A stretch of 64,000 bases of DNA from Streptomyces sp. NBC_00259 (lineage in GTDB: Bacteria > Actinomycetota > Actinomycetes > Streptomycetales > Streptomycetaceae): positions 3,997,501 through 4,061,500 of the forward strand of contig NZ_CP108080.1 in NCBI RefSeq assembly GCF_036181745.1, in the 5' to 3' direction. Below, one piece after another: positions 8,979 through 16,676 of this stretch. Below the pieces are notes generated by a model. It did not search any database and was not told the DNA's origin. It worked only from the letters and a program-made list of their open reading frames with translations. The stretch's first letter is position 1, and each line of letters starts with the position of its first letter. The translations under genes were made by a program, and so were the position numbers.

Positions 8979-9634
8979 GCACCGAGACCCACGAACCCGT
9001 CCAGTACGACGACGGCTACGGCCCCGAGATAGGTGTCGGGCCCCATCCGCGTCCCTGGCCGGAAGGGGCGTCGTACGACCCTGAGCTGCTCGCCCACGGG
9101 GACCGGCGCAATGTCGTCGACCGGTACCGGTACTGGACGCGGGAGGCGATCGTCGCCGATCTGGACACCCGGCGTCATGACTTCCACGTGGCCGTGGAGA
9201 ACTGGGGCCACGACTTCAACATCGGCTCCGTGGTCCGCACCGCCAACGCCTTCCTGGCGAAGGAGATCCACATCGTGGGGCGGCGCCGCTGGAACCGGCG
9301 CGGTGCGATGGTCACCGACCGGTACCAGCACGTGCGCCACCACGCGGACACGGAGTCGCTGACCGCCTGGGCGGCGGCCGAGGACCTGCCGATCATCGGG
9401 ATCGACAATCTGCCGGGCGCCGTACCGCTGGAGCGGACCGTGCTGCCGCGGCGCTGCGTCCTGCTCTTCGGGCAGGAGGGGCCAGGGCTCACCGAAGAGG
9501 CGCGTGAGCACACCGCCATGGTGTGCTCGATCGCCCAGTTCGGCTCCACCCGCTCGATCAACGCGGGTGCCGCCGCCGCGATCGCCATGCACGCCTGGAT
9601 CCAGCGGTACGCGGACGTCCCCCCGGCGCCGTAA
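8975..9634 (+). CDS. SpoU/TrmH family RNA 2'-O-methyltransferase
   Basis: 219 residues from a GTG that overlaps the HTTM stop. The three SpoU motifs are present: NIGSVVRTANAF (motif 1), LLFGQEGPGL (motif 2) and STRSINAGAAAAIAMHAW (motif 3), which form the knotted S-adenosylmethionine site. It should methylate a ribose in tRNA or rRNA; the target cannot be told from sequence. The N-terminal ~65 residues precede the catalytic fold and may bind RNA. A strong hairpin follows the stop. Coupling to two membrane-protein genes is unusual for this family. Confidence 0.9.
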   Translation: MSTETHEPVQYDDGYGPEIGVGPHPRPWPEGASYDPELLAHGDRRNVVDRYRYWTREAIVADLDTRRHDFHVAVENWGHDFNIGSVVRTANAFLAKEIHIVGRRRWNRRGAMVTDRYQHVRHHADTESLTAWAAAEDLPIIGIDNLPGAVPLERTVLPRRCVLLFGQEGPGLTEEAREHTAMVCSIAQFGSTRSINAGAAAAIAMHAWIQRYADVPPAP

Positions 9635-9636
9635 GG

Positions 9637-9672
9637 CCACCGGGGGCGGGGTGCCCGGCCCGCCCCCGGTGG
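9637..9672. terminator. Bidirectional hairpin terminator
   Basis: A 14-bp perfect stem (CCACCGGGGGCGGG with its complement) around an 8-nt loop, between the convergent methyltransferase and paaN genes. There is no U-tract, which is normal for Streptomyces. Confidence 0.75.
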
Positions 9673-9702
9673 GGAGCGGGCCGGACCGCCGTCCGTCGTG
9701 TG

Positions 9703-11379
9703 TCAGGCCTGGCGGCGGATTTCCACCATGCGGAAGCGGTTCGAGACGAAGGCGCCGTCGCACAGCGCCGCGTTCGCCGCCGGGTTGCCGCCCGAGCCGT
9801 GGAAGTCGGAGAAGGCCGCCGTCTGGTTCACATAGACCCCGCCCGTCAGGTTCAGCGAGAGCTGGGCCGACTCCTCCAGACAGACCTCCTCGACGGCCCG
9901 CTCGGCCTCCGCCGAGGTCGTGTACGCGCCGACCGTCATCGCGCCCTTCTCGCGCACCGTGCGGCGCAGCAGATCCAGCGCGTCGGTCGTCGAGTCGACC
10001 GCGACCGCGAACGACACCGGGCCGAAGCACTCGGACATGAAGGACGCCTCTTCGTCGGCCCCCTCCCAGTACTTCCGCGCCCCGTCCAGCTTCACGATCA
10101 CCGGCGTACGCACCACGGCGTCCGGGAAGTCCGGATTGACGACCTCGCGCGAGGGCAGAGCCACCTCGCCCAGCGCGGCCGCCCCGTCCAGCCTGGCCCT
10201 CACATCAGGGTTGACCAGGGCACCCAGCAGCGCATTGGCCCGGGCGTCGTCGCCGAGGAGACCGCTCACGGAGGCGGCGATGTCGGCGACCACCTCGTCG
10301 TACGACTTCGGTCCGGCGTCCGTGGTGATTCCGTCCCGCGGGATCAGCAGATTCTGCGGGGTGGTGCACATCTGGCCGCTGTACAGCGACAGGGAGAAGG
10401 CCAGATTGGACAGCATTCCCTTGTAGTCGCCGGTGGAGTCGATCACCACCGTGTTGACGCCGGCCTTCTCCGTGTAGACCTGGGCCTGGCGCGCATTCGC
10501 CTCCAGCCAGTCACCGAAGGCGGTGGACCCGGTGTAATCGATGATCCTGATCTCGGGGCGGACGGCGAGCGTCTTGGCGATGCCCTCGCCCGGGCTCTCG
10601 GCGGCCAGCGCCACCAGATTCGGGTCGAAGCCCGCCTCGCTCAGCACCTCGCGGGCGATCCGGACCGTCAGCGCCAGTGGGAGGACGGCGCGCGGGTGCG
10701 GCTTGACCAGGACGGGATTGCCGGTGGCCAGCGAGGCGAACAGCCCCGGATATCCGTTCCACGTCGGGAAGGTGTTGCAGCCGATCAGCAGCGCGATCCC
10801 GCGCGGGGCGGCCGTGAAGACCTTCCGCAGCTCCAGGGGGTCACGCTTGCCCTGGGGCTTGGACCAGTCGGCGCTCTGCGGCGTGCGCGTCTGCTCTTCG
10901 TAGGCATACGTCACGGCCTCCAGGCCGCGGTCCTGGGCGTGCGGGCCGCCGGCCTGGAACGCCATCATGAAGGCCTGGCCGCTCGTGTGCATGACGGCGT
11001 GGGCGAACTCATGGGTGCGGGCGCTGATCCGCGCCAGGATCTCCAGGCAGACCAGGGCGCGCGTCTCGGGACCCGCCTCGCGCCAGGCCGCCATGCCCGC
11101 GCGCATCGCGGGCAACAGGACCTCGATGTCCGGGTGCGGATACTCGATGCCCAGCTCCGGGCCGTACGGCGAGACCTCGCCGCCGGTCCAGCCGTCGGTG
11201 CCGGGTTGGTCGAGCTCGAAGCGGGTGCCGAGCAGGGCCTGGTACGCCGCGAGGCCGTCGGCCGCACCGGTCTCGCCATAGGCCTTCGGGTGCTCGGAGT
11301 GGGGCGACCAGTACTCCCGTGAGCGAATCGCTTCGAGGGCCCGGTCGAGCGTCGGCCGGTGGGTCTCGGTCAGCTGCAT
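9703..11379 (-). CDS. paaN: Phenylacetate degradation aldehyde dehydrogenase PaaN
   Basis: 558 residues from the ATG at 11379 (AGGAG 10 nt upstream); a longer frame reaching 11613 has no support and would cross the operator. It belongs to the aldehyde dehydrogenase superfamily: GIALLIGCNTFPTWNGYPG, the glycine-rich STAFGDWLEANARQ and the nucleophile segment YSGQMCTTPQN with the catalytic Cys are visible. PaaN oxidises the semialdehyde released after ring opening. It lacks the fused MaoC hydratase of E. coli PaaZ, so the ring-opening hydrolase must be supplied elsewhere. It diverges from paaH across a region holding the paa palindrome. Confidence 0.9.
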   Translation of the reverse strand: MQLTETHRPTLDRALEAIRSREYWSPHSEHPKAYGETGAADGLAAYQALLGTRFELDQPGTDGWTGGEVSPYGPELGIEYPHPDIEVLLPAMRAGMAAWREAGPETRALVCLEILARISARTHEFAHAVMHTSGQAFMMAFQAGGPHAQDRGLEAVTYAYEEQTRTPQSADWSKPQGKRDPLELRKVFTAAPRGIALLIGCNTFPTWNGYPGLFASLATGNPVLVKPHPRAVLPLALTVRIAREVLSEAGFDPNLVALAAESPGEGIAKTLAVRPEIRIIDYTGSTAFGDWLEANARQAQVYTEKAGVNTVVIDSTGDYKGMLSNLAFSLSLYSGQMCTTPQNLLIPRDGITTDAGPKSYDEVVADIAASVSGLLGDDARANALLGALVNPDVRARLDGAAALGEVALPSREVVNPDFPDAVVRTPVIVKLDGARKYWEGADEEASFMSECFGPVSFAVAVDSTTDALDLLRRTVREKGAMTVGAYTTSAEAERAVEEVCLEESAQLSLNLTGGVYVNQTAAFSDFHGSGGNPAANAALCDGAFVSNRFRMVEIRRQA

Positions 11380-11433
11380 GAAAGACCAACTCCTCGATGA
11401 GCTGGGCAGGGGAACGCGGACAGAGTTAGAGTA

Positions 11434-11451
11434 ACCGAACGATCGGTCGGG
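11434..11451. promoter_or_regulatory. Putative PaaR operator between paaN and paaH
   Basis: ACCGAACGATCGGTCGGG matches the paaA site in reverse complement at 17 of 18 positions. Placed in the 124-nt divergent intergenic region, it can control both paaN and the paaH-tetR operon. Confidence 0.75.
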
Positions 11452-11472
11452 ACAAGGGGGGTCCGCGGAACC

Positions 11473-11481
11473 TGTGGATAA
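11473..11481 (-). promoter_or_regulatory. DnaA box (TTATCCACA on minus strand)
   Basis: TGTGGATAA, an exact DnaA box in reverse, lies 21 nt from the operator and about 22 nt before the paaH start. Confidence 0.55.
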
Positions 11482-11503
11482 CCCGTAGGGGAGGATCACA
11501 GCC

Positions 11504-13054
11504 ATGACCGTCACCGATGCCGCCAGTAGCCCGAGGGGCACCAGCGGCGCCGAGGCCGTCGCCCCGAGCCGTACCGTCGCCGTCATCGGCGCAGGGACCA
11601 TGGGGCAGGGCATCGCGCAGGTCGCGCTGCTCGCCGGCCACCGCGTACGCCTCTACGACGTCGCCGCCGACCAGGCGGAGGCCGGGGCGGCCACGATCCT
11701 CACCCGCCTGGAACGGCTGGTCGAGAAGGGCCGGCTGGACGAGAGCACGCGCGGCGCGGCGGCACTCCGGCTGGAGCGCGCGACCGACCTCGCGGAGCTC
11801 GCCGACAGCGCGCTCGTCGTCGAGGCCGTCGTCGAGCGGCTCTCGGTCAAGCAGGAGCTCTTCGGAGCGCTGGAGGAGATCGTCGCCGACGACTGCCTGC
11901 TCGCGACGAACACCTCCTCGCTGTCCGTCACCGCCATCGCGGGCGCCTTGCGCCTGCCCGGCCGCTTCGTGGGACTGCACTTCTTCAACCCGGCGCCACT
12001 GCTTCCGCTCGTCGAGGTCGTCAGCGGCTTCGCCACGGACGAGGACGCGGCCACGCGCGCGTACGAGACCGCCAAGGCCTGGGGGAAGACCCCCGTCCGC
12101 TGCGCCGACACCCCCGGGTTCATCGTCAACCGCATCGCCCGGCCCTTCTACGCGGAAGCGCTGCGGGTCTACGAGGAGCGCGGTGCCGACCCGGCCACCA
12201 TCGACGCGGTTCTGCGCGAGTCCGGCGGCTTCAGGATGGGCCCCTTCGAGCTCACCGATCTGATCGGCCAGGATGTCAACGAGGCCGTGACCCGCTCCGT
12301 GTGGGAGTCCTTCTTCCAGGACCCGAAGTTCACGCCGTCACTCGCCCAGCGCCGCCTGGTCCAGTCGGGACGCCTCGGCCGCAAGTCCGGTCAGGGCTGG
12401 TTCCCGTACGCGGAAGGCACCGAGCGGCCCGAGCCGCACACCGCCGCTCCCGCGAAGGCCCCCGAGGCGATCACCGTGCGAGGTGACCTGGGGCCCGCCG
12501 AGCCGCTCGTCGCTCTCTTCGAGGAAGCCGGGGTCAAGGTCCGGCGCCGGGGCGGCGGCGGGTACATCCGGCTGCCCGGTGGCGGGCGGCTGTGCCTCGC
12601 GGACGGTGAGACGTCCTTCGAGTTCTACGAACAAGAGATCATCTACTTCGATCTGGCGCTCGACTACGCCGCGGCCACCCGTATCGCCGTGTCCACAGCG
12701 GCGTCGACCTCGCCGGAGAGCCTCCAGGAGGCGATCGGCCTCTTCCAGGTGACCGGCAAGCGCGTGTCCGTGATCGAGGACGTGCCGGGCATGATCGTCG
12801 CCCGCACGGTCGCGATGCTGGCGGACGTCGCCGCGGACGCGGTCGACCGGGGCGTCGCATCGGCGGAGGACGTCGACACCGCGATGAGGCTCGGTGTGAA
12901 CTACCCGGCAGGCCCCCTGGAATGGGCCTCCAAGGTGGGTTTCCGGCGGATCTGCGACCTCCTGGGGGAGCTGCACGAGCGCTACCCCACGGGCCGCTAC
13001 GCGCCCTCCCTCGGGACGGTCCGCCGCGGGTGCGAAGAGAACGGGGGCAGCTGA
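11504..13054 (+). CDS. paaH: 3-hydroxyacyl-CoA dehydrogenase PaaH
   Basis: 516 residues. The NAD-binding motif VIGAGTMGQGIAQVALLAGH is near residue 30. The catalytic His is in VGLHFFNPAPLLPLVEVV, and TPGFIVNRIARPFYAEA marks the start of the first C-terminal helical domain. A second, degenerate dehydrogenase C-domain follows (VIEDVPGMIVARTVAMLAD), giving the long PaaH form. It oxidises 3-hydroxyadipyl-CoA to 3-oxoadipyl-CoA. The ribosome-binding site GGGGAGG lies 9 nt upstream. Its stop overlaps the TetR start (TGATG), so enzyme and regulator are co-translated. Confidence 0.92.
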   Translation: MTVTDAASSPRGTSGAEAVAPSRTVAVIGAGTMGQGIAQVALLAGHRVRLYDVAADQAEAGAATILTRLERLVEKGRLDESTRGAAALRLERATDLAELADSALVVEAVVERLSVKQELFGALEEIVADDCLLATNTSSLSVTAIAGALRLPGRFVGLHFFNPAPLLPLVEVVSGFATDEDAATRAYETAKAWGKTPVRCADTPGFIVNRIARPFYAEALRVYEERGADPATIDAVLRESGGFRMGPFELTDLIGQDVNEAVTRSVWESFFQDPKFTPSLAQRRLVQSGRLGRKSGQGWFPYAEGTERPEPHTAAPAKAPEAITVRGDLGPAEPLVALFEEAGVKVRRRGGGGYIRLPGGGRLCLADGETSFEFYEQEIIYFDLALDYAAATRIAVSTAASTSPESLQEAIGLFQVTGKRVSVIEDVPGMIVARTVAMLADVAADAVDRGVASAEDVDTAMRLGVNYPAGPLEWASKVGFRRICDLLGELHERYPTGRYAPSLGTVRRGCEENGGS

Positions 13055-13650
13055 TGACCACGGCCAAGAGGGACACGTACACGCCGGAGACGCTGCTGTC
13101 CGTCGCGGTTCGCGTCTTCAACGAGCGCGGCTACGACGGCACGTCCATGGAGCACCTCTCCAGGGCCGCCGGGATCTCCAAGTCGTCGATATACCACCAC
13201 GTCGCGGGCAAGGAGGAGCTGCTGCGCCGTGCGGTCAGCCGTGCGCTCGACGGCCTGTTCGGGATCCTCGACGAGGCGGGTGCGACGCGCGGACGGGCGC
13301 TGGAGCGGGTCGAGTACGTGACCCGCCGCACCGTCGAGGTGCTGATGGCCGAGCTGCCCTACGTCACGCTGCTCCTGCGTGTCCGCGGCAACACCAGGAC
13401 GGAGCGCTGGGCCCTGGAACGGCGCCGCGAGTTCGACCACCGCGTCGCCGATCTGCTCAAGGCGGCCGCCGCCGAGGGCGACCTCCGCGCGGACATGGAC
13501 ATGCGGCTGGCGACCCGGCTGCTCTTCGGCATGGTCAACTCCCTGGTGGAGTGGTACCGGCCGCAGGCCGGCACCGGCTACGACCGGGAGCAGGTGGCCG
13601 ACGCGGTCGTCAGGCTCGCCTTCGACGGCCTGCGCACGGCCACCCCCTGA
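13054..13650 (+). CDS. paaR: TetR-family regulator, probable PaaR
   Basis: 198 residues with an N-terminal helix-turn-helix (RVFNERGYDGTSMEHLSRAAG and SKSSIYHHVAGKEELL) and an all-helical ligand domain. By position, cotranscribed with paaH, and by the repeated palindrome in the paa promoters, it is the likely repressor of phenylacetate catabolism, released by phenylacetyl-CoA or a related acyl-CoA. The same palindrome before bkdA suggests a wider regulon. The start is set by overlap with the paaH stop. Gene name is by context, not proof. Confidence 0.85.
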   Translation: MTTAKRDTYTPETLLSVAVRVFNERGYDGTSMEHLSRAAGISKSSIYHHVAGKEELLRRAVSRALDGLFGILDEAGATRGRALERVEYVTRRTVEVLMAELPYVTLLLRVRGNTRTERWALERRREFDHRVADLLKAAAAEGDLRADMDMRLATRLLFGMVNSLVEWYRPQAGTGYDREQVADAVVRLAFDGLRTATP

Positions 13651-13775
13651 CACGGGCGGCACTGAAACACGTGCCCGTCTGCCCGGCACGCGCCGCGTCT
13701 GCCCGGCACACGCCGCATCTTCCGAAGCGCATGCCGCCCGCCTGACGCGCGCATTCCGGCCGCACCCGGTCCCGC

Positions 13776-14306
13776 TCAGCGGGCCGGGTACGGATCGAGG
13801 TCCGTCTCCTCGAAGACCAGCAGGGTGCGGGTGGAGAGCACCTCGGGAATCGACTGGAGCTTGGTCAGGACCAGTTCACGCAGGGTGCGGTTGTCCGGTG
13901 TGTGGACCAGCAGCAGGACATCGAAGTCGCCGCTGACCAGCGCGATGTGGGCGGCTCCCGGGAGCGCCTGGAGCTGCTCGCGGACCGTCCGCCACGAGTT
14001 CTGCACGATCTTGAGCGTGATGTAGGCCGAGGCGCCGTGCCCGGCGCGCTCGTGGTTCACGCGCGCGCTGAAGCCGCGGATCACGCCGTCGTCGATCAGC
14101 CGGTTGATCCGGGCGTAGGCATTGGCACGGGACACATGGACCCGCTCGGCCACGGAGCGTATCGAGGCGCGGCCGTCCGTCTGGAGGATGCGGAGGATGT
14201 CCCGGTCGATCGCGTCCAGCGTGCGCGGCGGCGGGCCCTGGTCCGCGCCGGGCACGGCTTCGTAGACCGTGCGGTCCTCGTCATCGGCCATTTGTTCAGC
14301 TGTCAC
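13776..14306 (-). CDS. bkdR: Lrp/AsnC-family regulator, probable BkdR
   Basis: 176 residues from the GTG at 14306, preferred because GGGGGG lies just upstream; an ATG at 14291 and far upstream ATGs lack one. The N-terminal helix-turn-helix (LDAIDRDILRILQTDGRASI and SVAERVHVSRANAYARINRL) is followed by a RAM effector domain (LVSGDFDVLLLVHTPD). It is divergent from the bkdABC operon, the classic position of BkdR, which senses branched-chain amino or oxo acids. A DnaA-box pair and a TetR-type palindrome separate it from bkdA. Confidence 0.85.
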   Translation of the reverse strand: MTAEQMADDEDRTVYEAVPGADQGPPPRTLDAIDRDILRILQTDGRASIRSVAERVHVSRANAYARINRLIDDGVIRGFSARVNHERAGHGASAYITLKIVQNSWRTVREQLQALPGAAHIALVSGDFDVLLLVHTPDNRTLRELVLTKLQSIPEVLSTRTLLVFEETDLDPYPAR

Positions 14307-14351
14307 GTCCCCCCGCCTTTCTGCCGTGGACGACCTGCTCCTATCCCAGGC

Positions 14352-14373
14352 TGTGGAGAACCGTTTGTCCACA
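14352..14373. promoter_or_regulatory. Inverted pair of DnaA boxes
   Basis: TGTGGAGAA (14352-14360, reverse TTCTCCACA) and TTGTCCACA (14365-14373) face each other 4 nt apart. The second is the Streptomyces consensus form. The pair also forms an inverted repeat CTGTGGA/TCCACAG in the leader of the bkdR-like gene. Confidence 0.55.
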
Positions 14374-14407
14374 GGCTGAAGGTGCCTGTAGCCAAAATGC
14401 GCCCACG

Positions 14408-14425
14408 ACCGAACAATCGGTAGGT
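14408..14425. promoter_or_regulatory. Putative PaaR-type operator upstream of bkdA
   Basis: ACCGAACAATCGGTAGGT differs from the palindromic consensus ACCGAACGATCGGTCGGT at two positions. It sits 65-80 nt before the preferred bkdA start, in the bkdR-bkdA divergent region. Confidence 0.65.
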
Positions 14426-14490
14426 GAGGCGCCTCACACTCCGCGCCCTTCATGGGTCCTTATGCCCGCTCCCACGAGGAGGTGCTCGCG

Positions 14491-15666
14491 TTGAAGAAGA
14501 GCAGCATCACGGTCCAGGAGCGGCCGGGTGCGGCCTACCGGCCCACCCCGCCGCCCGCCTGGAAGCCGCGCACCGACCCTGCGCCGCTGCTCCCCGACCC
14601 GGAGCCGTACCGGGTCCTCGGCACCGACGCCGCGGCCGGGGCCGACCCCCAGCTGCTTCTGCGGCTGTACGCGGAGCTGGTCCGCGGCCGCAGGTACAAC
14701 GCGCAGGCGACCGCCCTCACCAAGCAGGGCAGGCTCGCCGTCTACCCGTCGAGCACCGGCCAGGAGGCCTGCGAGGTCGCCGCCGCGCTCGCCCTCGAGG
14801 AGCGCGACTGGCTCTTCCCCAGCTATCGGGACACCCTCGCGGCCGTGGCCCGCGGCCTCGACCCCGTTCAGGCGCTGACGTTGCTGCGGGGCGACTGGCA
14901 CACCGGCTACGACCCGCGCGAGCACCGCATCGCACCGCTGTGCACCCCGCTCGCCACCCAGCTCCCGCACGCCGTGGGCCTGGCGCACGCCGCGCGGCTG
15001 AAGGGCGACGACGTCGTCGCGCTCGCCATGGTCGGCGACGGCGGCACCAGTGAGGGCGACTTCCACGAGGCGCTCAATTTCGCCGCCGTATGGCAGGCAC
15101 CGGTCGTCTTCCTGGTGCAGAACAACGGCTTCGCGATCTCCGTCCCGCTCGCCAAGCAGACCGCCGCGCCGTCCCTCGCCCACAAGGCGGTCGGGTACGG
15201 AATGCCCGGCCGGCTCGTCGACGGCAATGACGCGGCGGCGGTCCACGAGGTGCTCACCGAGGCGGTCGGGCGGGCGCGGCGCGGCGGGGGCCCGACCTTG
15301 GTCGAGGCCGTCACGTATCGCATCGACGCGCACACCAACGCCGATGACGCCACCCGCTACCGGGGCGACAGCGAGGTCGAGGCCTGGCGTGAGCACGACC
15401 CGATCCGGCTGCTCGAGAAGGAGCTGACCGGGCGGGGACTGCTCGACGAGGACACCGTGAAGGCCGCCGGCGACGCCGCGGAGGCGATGGCGGCGAAGCT
15501 GAGGGAGCGGATGAACGCGGACCCGGTGCTCGACCCCATGGACCTGTTCGCGCATGTCTACGCCGAGCAGACCGGCCAACTGCGGGAGCAGGCCGCGCAA
15601 CTGCGTGCCGAGCTGGACGCCGAGAGCGGAGAAGGCACCCACGGCGCGGAGGGTGACGCACGATGA
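14491..15666 (+). CDS. bkdA: Branched-chain 2-oxoacid dehydrogenase E1 alpha (cluster 1)
   Basis: 391 residues if translation starts at the TTG at 14491, which has an excellent GAGGAGG six or so nt upstream; the alternative ATG at 14452 adds 13 residues and has none. The thiamine diphosphate motif is present (GDGGTSEGDFHEALNFA through VQNNGFAIS), along with SSTGQEACEVAAALAL and FPSYRDTLAAVARG. E1 decarboxylates the 2-oxoacids of Val, Leu and Ile, feeding branched fatty acid and polyketide starters. Overlaps bkdB by 4 nt. The phosphorylation loop region keeps YRIDAHTNADDATRYR. Confidence 0.9.
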   Translation: MKKSSITVQERPGAAYRPTPPPAWKPRTDPAPLLPDPEPYRVLGTDAAAGADPQLLLRLYAELVRGRRYNAQATALTKQGRLAVYPSSTGQEACEVAAALALEERDWLFPSYRDTLAAVARGLDPVQALTLLRGDWHTGYDPREHRIAPLCTPLATQLPHAVGLAHAARLKGDDVVALAMVGDGGTSEGDFHEALNFAAVWQAPVVFLVQNNGFAISVPLAKQTAAPSLAHKAVGYGMPGRLVDGNDAAAVHEVLTEAVGRARRGGGPTLVEAVTYRIDAHTNADDATRYRGDSEVEAWREHDPIRLLEKELTGRGLLDEDTVKAAGDAAEAMAAKLRERMNADPVLDPMDLFAHVYAEQTGQLREQAAQLRAELDAESGEGTHGAEGDAR

Positions 15667-16676
15667 GCACGGCAACCGCACGGCAGGCCAAGCCCGCCAC
15701 GATGGCGCAGGCGCTCCAGCGCGCCATGCGCGACGCCATGGCCGAGGACCCGTCCGTCCATGTCATGGGCGAGGACGTCGGCACCCTCGGTGGCGTCTTC
15801 CGGGTCACGGACGGGCTCGCCAAGGAGTTCGGCGAGGAGCGTTGTACGGACACGCCGCTCGCCGAGGCGGGCATCCTCGGCACGGCCGTCGGCATGGCGA
15901 TGTACGGGCTGCGTCCCGTCGTCGAGATGCAGTTCGACGCCTTCGCCTACCCGGCGTTCGAGCAGCTGATCAGCCATGTCGCCCGCATGCGCAACAGGAC
16001 GCGCGGCGCGATGCCGATGCCGATCACCGTGCGCGTGCCCTACGGCGGCGGGATCGGCGGCGTCGAGCACCACAGCGACTCGTCCGAGGCGTACTACATG
16101 GCGACTCCGGGGCTCCATGTCGTCACGCCGGCGACGGTCGACGACGCCTACGGGCTGCTGCGGGCGGCCATCGCCTCCGACGACCCCGTGGTCTTCCTGG
16201 AGCCGAAGCGGCTCTACTGGTCGAAGGCCGACTGGTCCCCGGAGGCTCCTGCCGCCGTGGAGCCGATCGGGCGCGCGGTGGTACGACGCCAGGGGCGCAG
16301 CGCCACGCTGATCACCTACGGCCCCTCCCTGCCGGTCTGCATGGAGGCGGCCGAGGCCGCACAGGCCGAGGGCTGGGACCTGGAAGTGGTCGATCTGCGC
16401 TCGCTGGTGCCCTTCGACGACGAGACCGTGTGCGCGTCGGTGCGTCGCACGGGCCGGGCCGTCGTCGTCCATGAGGCGACGGGCTTCGGCGGACCCGGTG
16501 CGGAGATCGCCGCCCGGGTCACCGAACGCTGCTTCCACCATCTGGAAGCGCCGGTCCTGAGAGTGGCCGGTTTCGACATCCCCTATCCGCCGCCGATGCT
16601 GGAGCGACACCATCTGCCGGGTGTGGACCGGGTACTGGACGCTGTGGCGCGGCTGCAGTGGGAGGCGGAGAGCTGA
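15663..16676 (+). CDS. bkdB: Branched-chain 2-oxoacid dehydrogenase E1 beta (cluster 1)
   Basis: 337 residues, the standard E1 beta length. MGEDVGTLGGVFRVTDGL and DTPLAEAGILGTAVGMAM near the N-terminus form part of the thiamine diphosphate pocket; PYGGGIGGVEHHSDSSEAYY carries the conserved catalytic His region. The C-terminal transketolase domain has TGRAVVVHEATGFGGPGAEI. It forms the alpha2-beta2 E1 with the upstream gene, to which it is coupled by ATGA; its stop overlaps the E2 start (TGATG at 16674-16678). Confidence 0.93.
   Translation: MSTATARQAKPATMAQALQRAMRDAMAEDPSVHVMGEDVGTLGGVFRVTDGLAKEFGEERCTDTPLAEAGILGTAVGMAMYGLRPVVEMQFDAFAYPAFEQLISHVARMRNRTRGAMPMPITVRVPYGGGIGGVEHHSDSSEAYYMATPGLHVVTPATVDDAYGLLRAAIASDDPVVFLEPKRLYWSKADWSPEAPAAVEPIGRAVVRRQGRSATLITYGPSLPVCMEAAEAAQAEGWDLEVVDLRSLVPFDDETVCASVRRTGRAVVVHEATGFGGPGAEIAARVTERCFHHLEAPVLRVAGFDIPYPPPMLERHHLPGVDRVLDAVARLQWEAES

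Noticed and set aside
13676..13730. Short direct repeat (TCTGCCCGGCAC) after the TetR gene
   Set aside because: Only two partial copies in a small intergenic region; too little to call an element.
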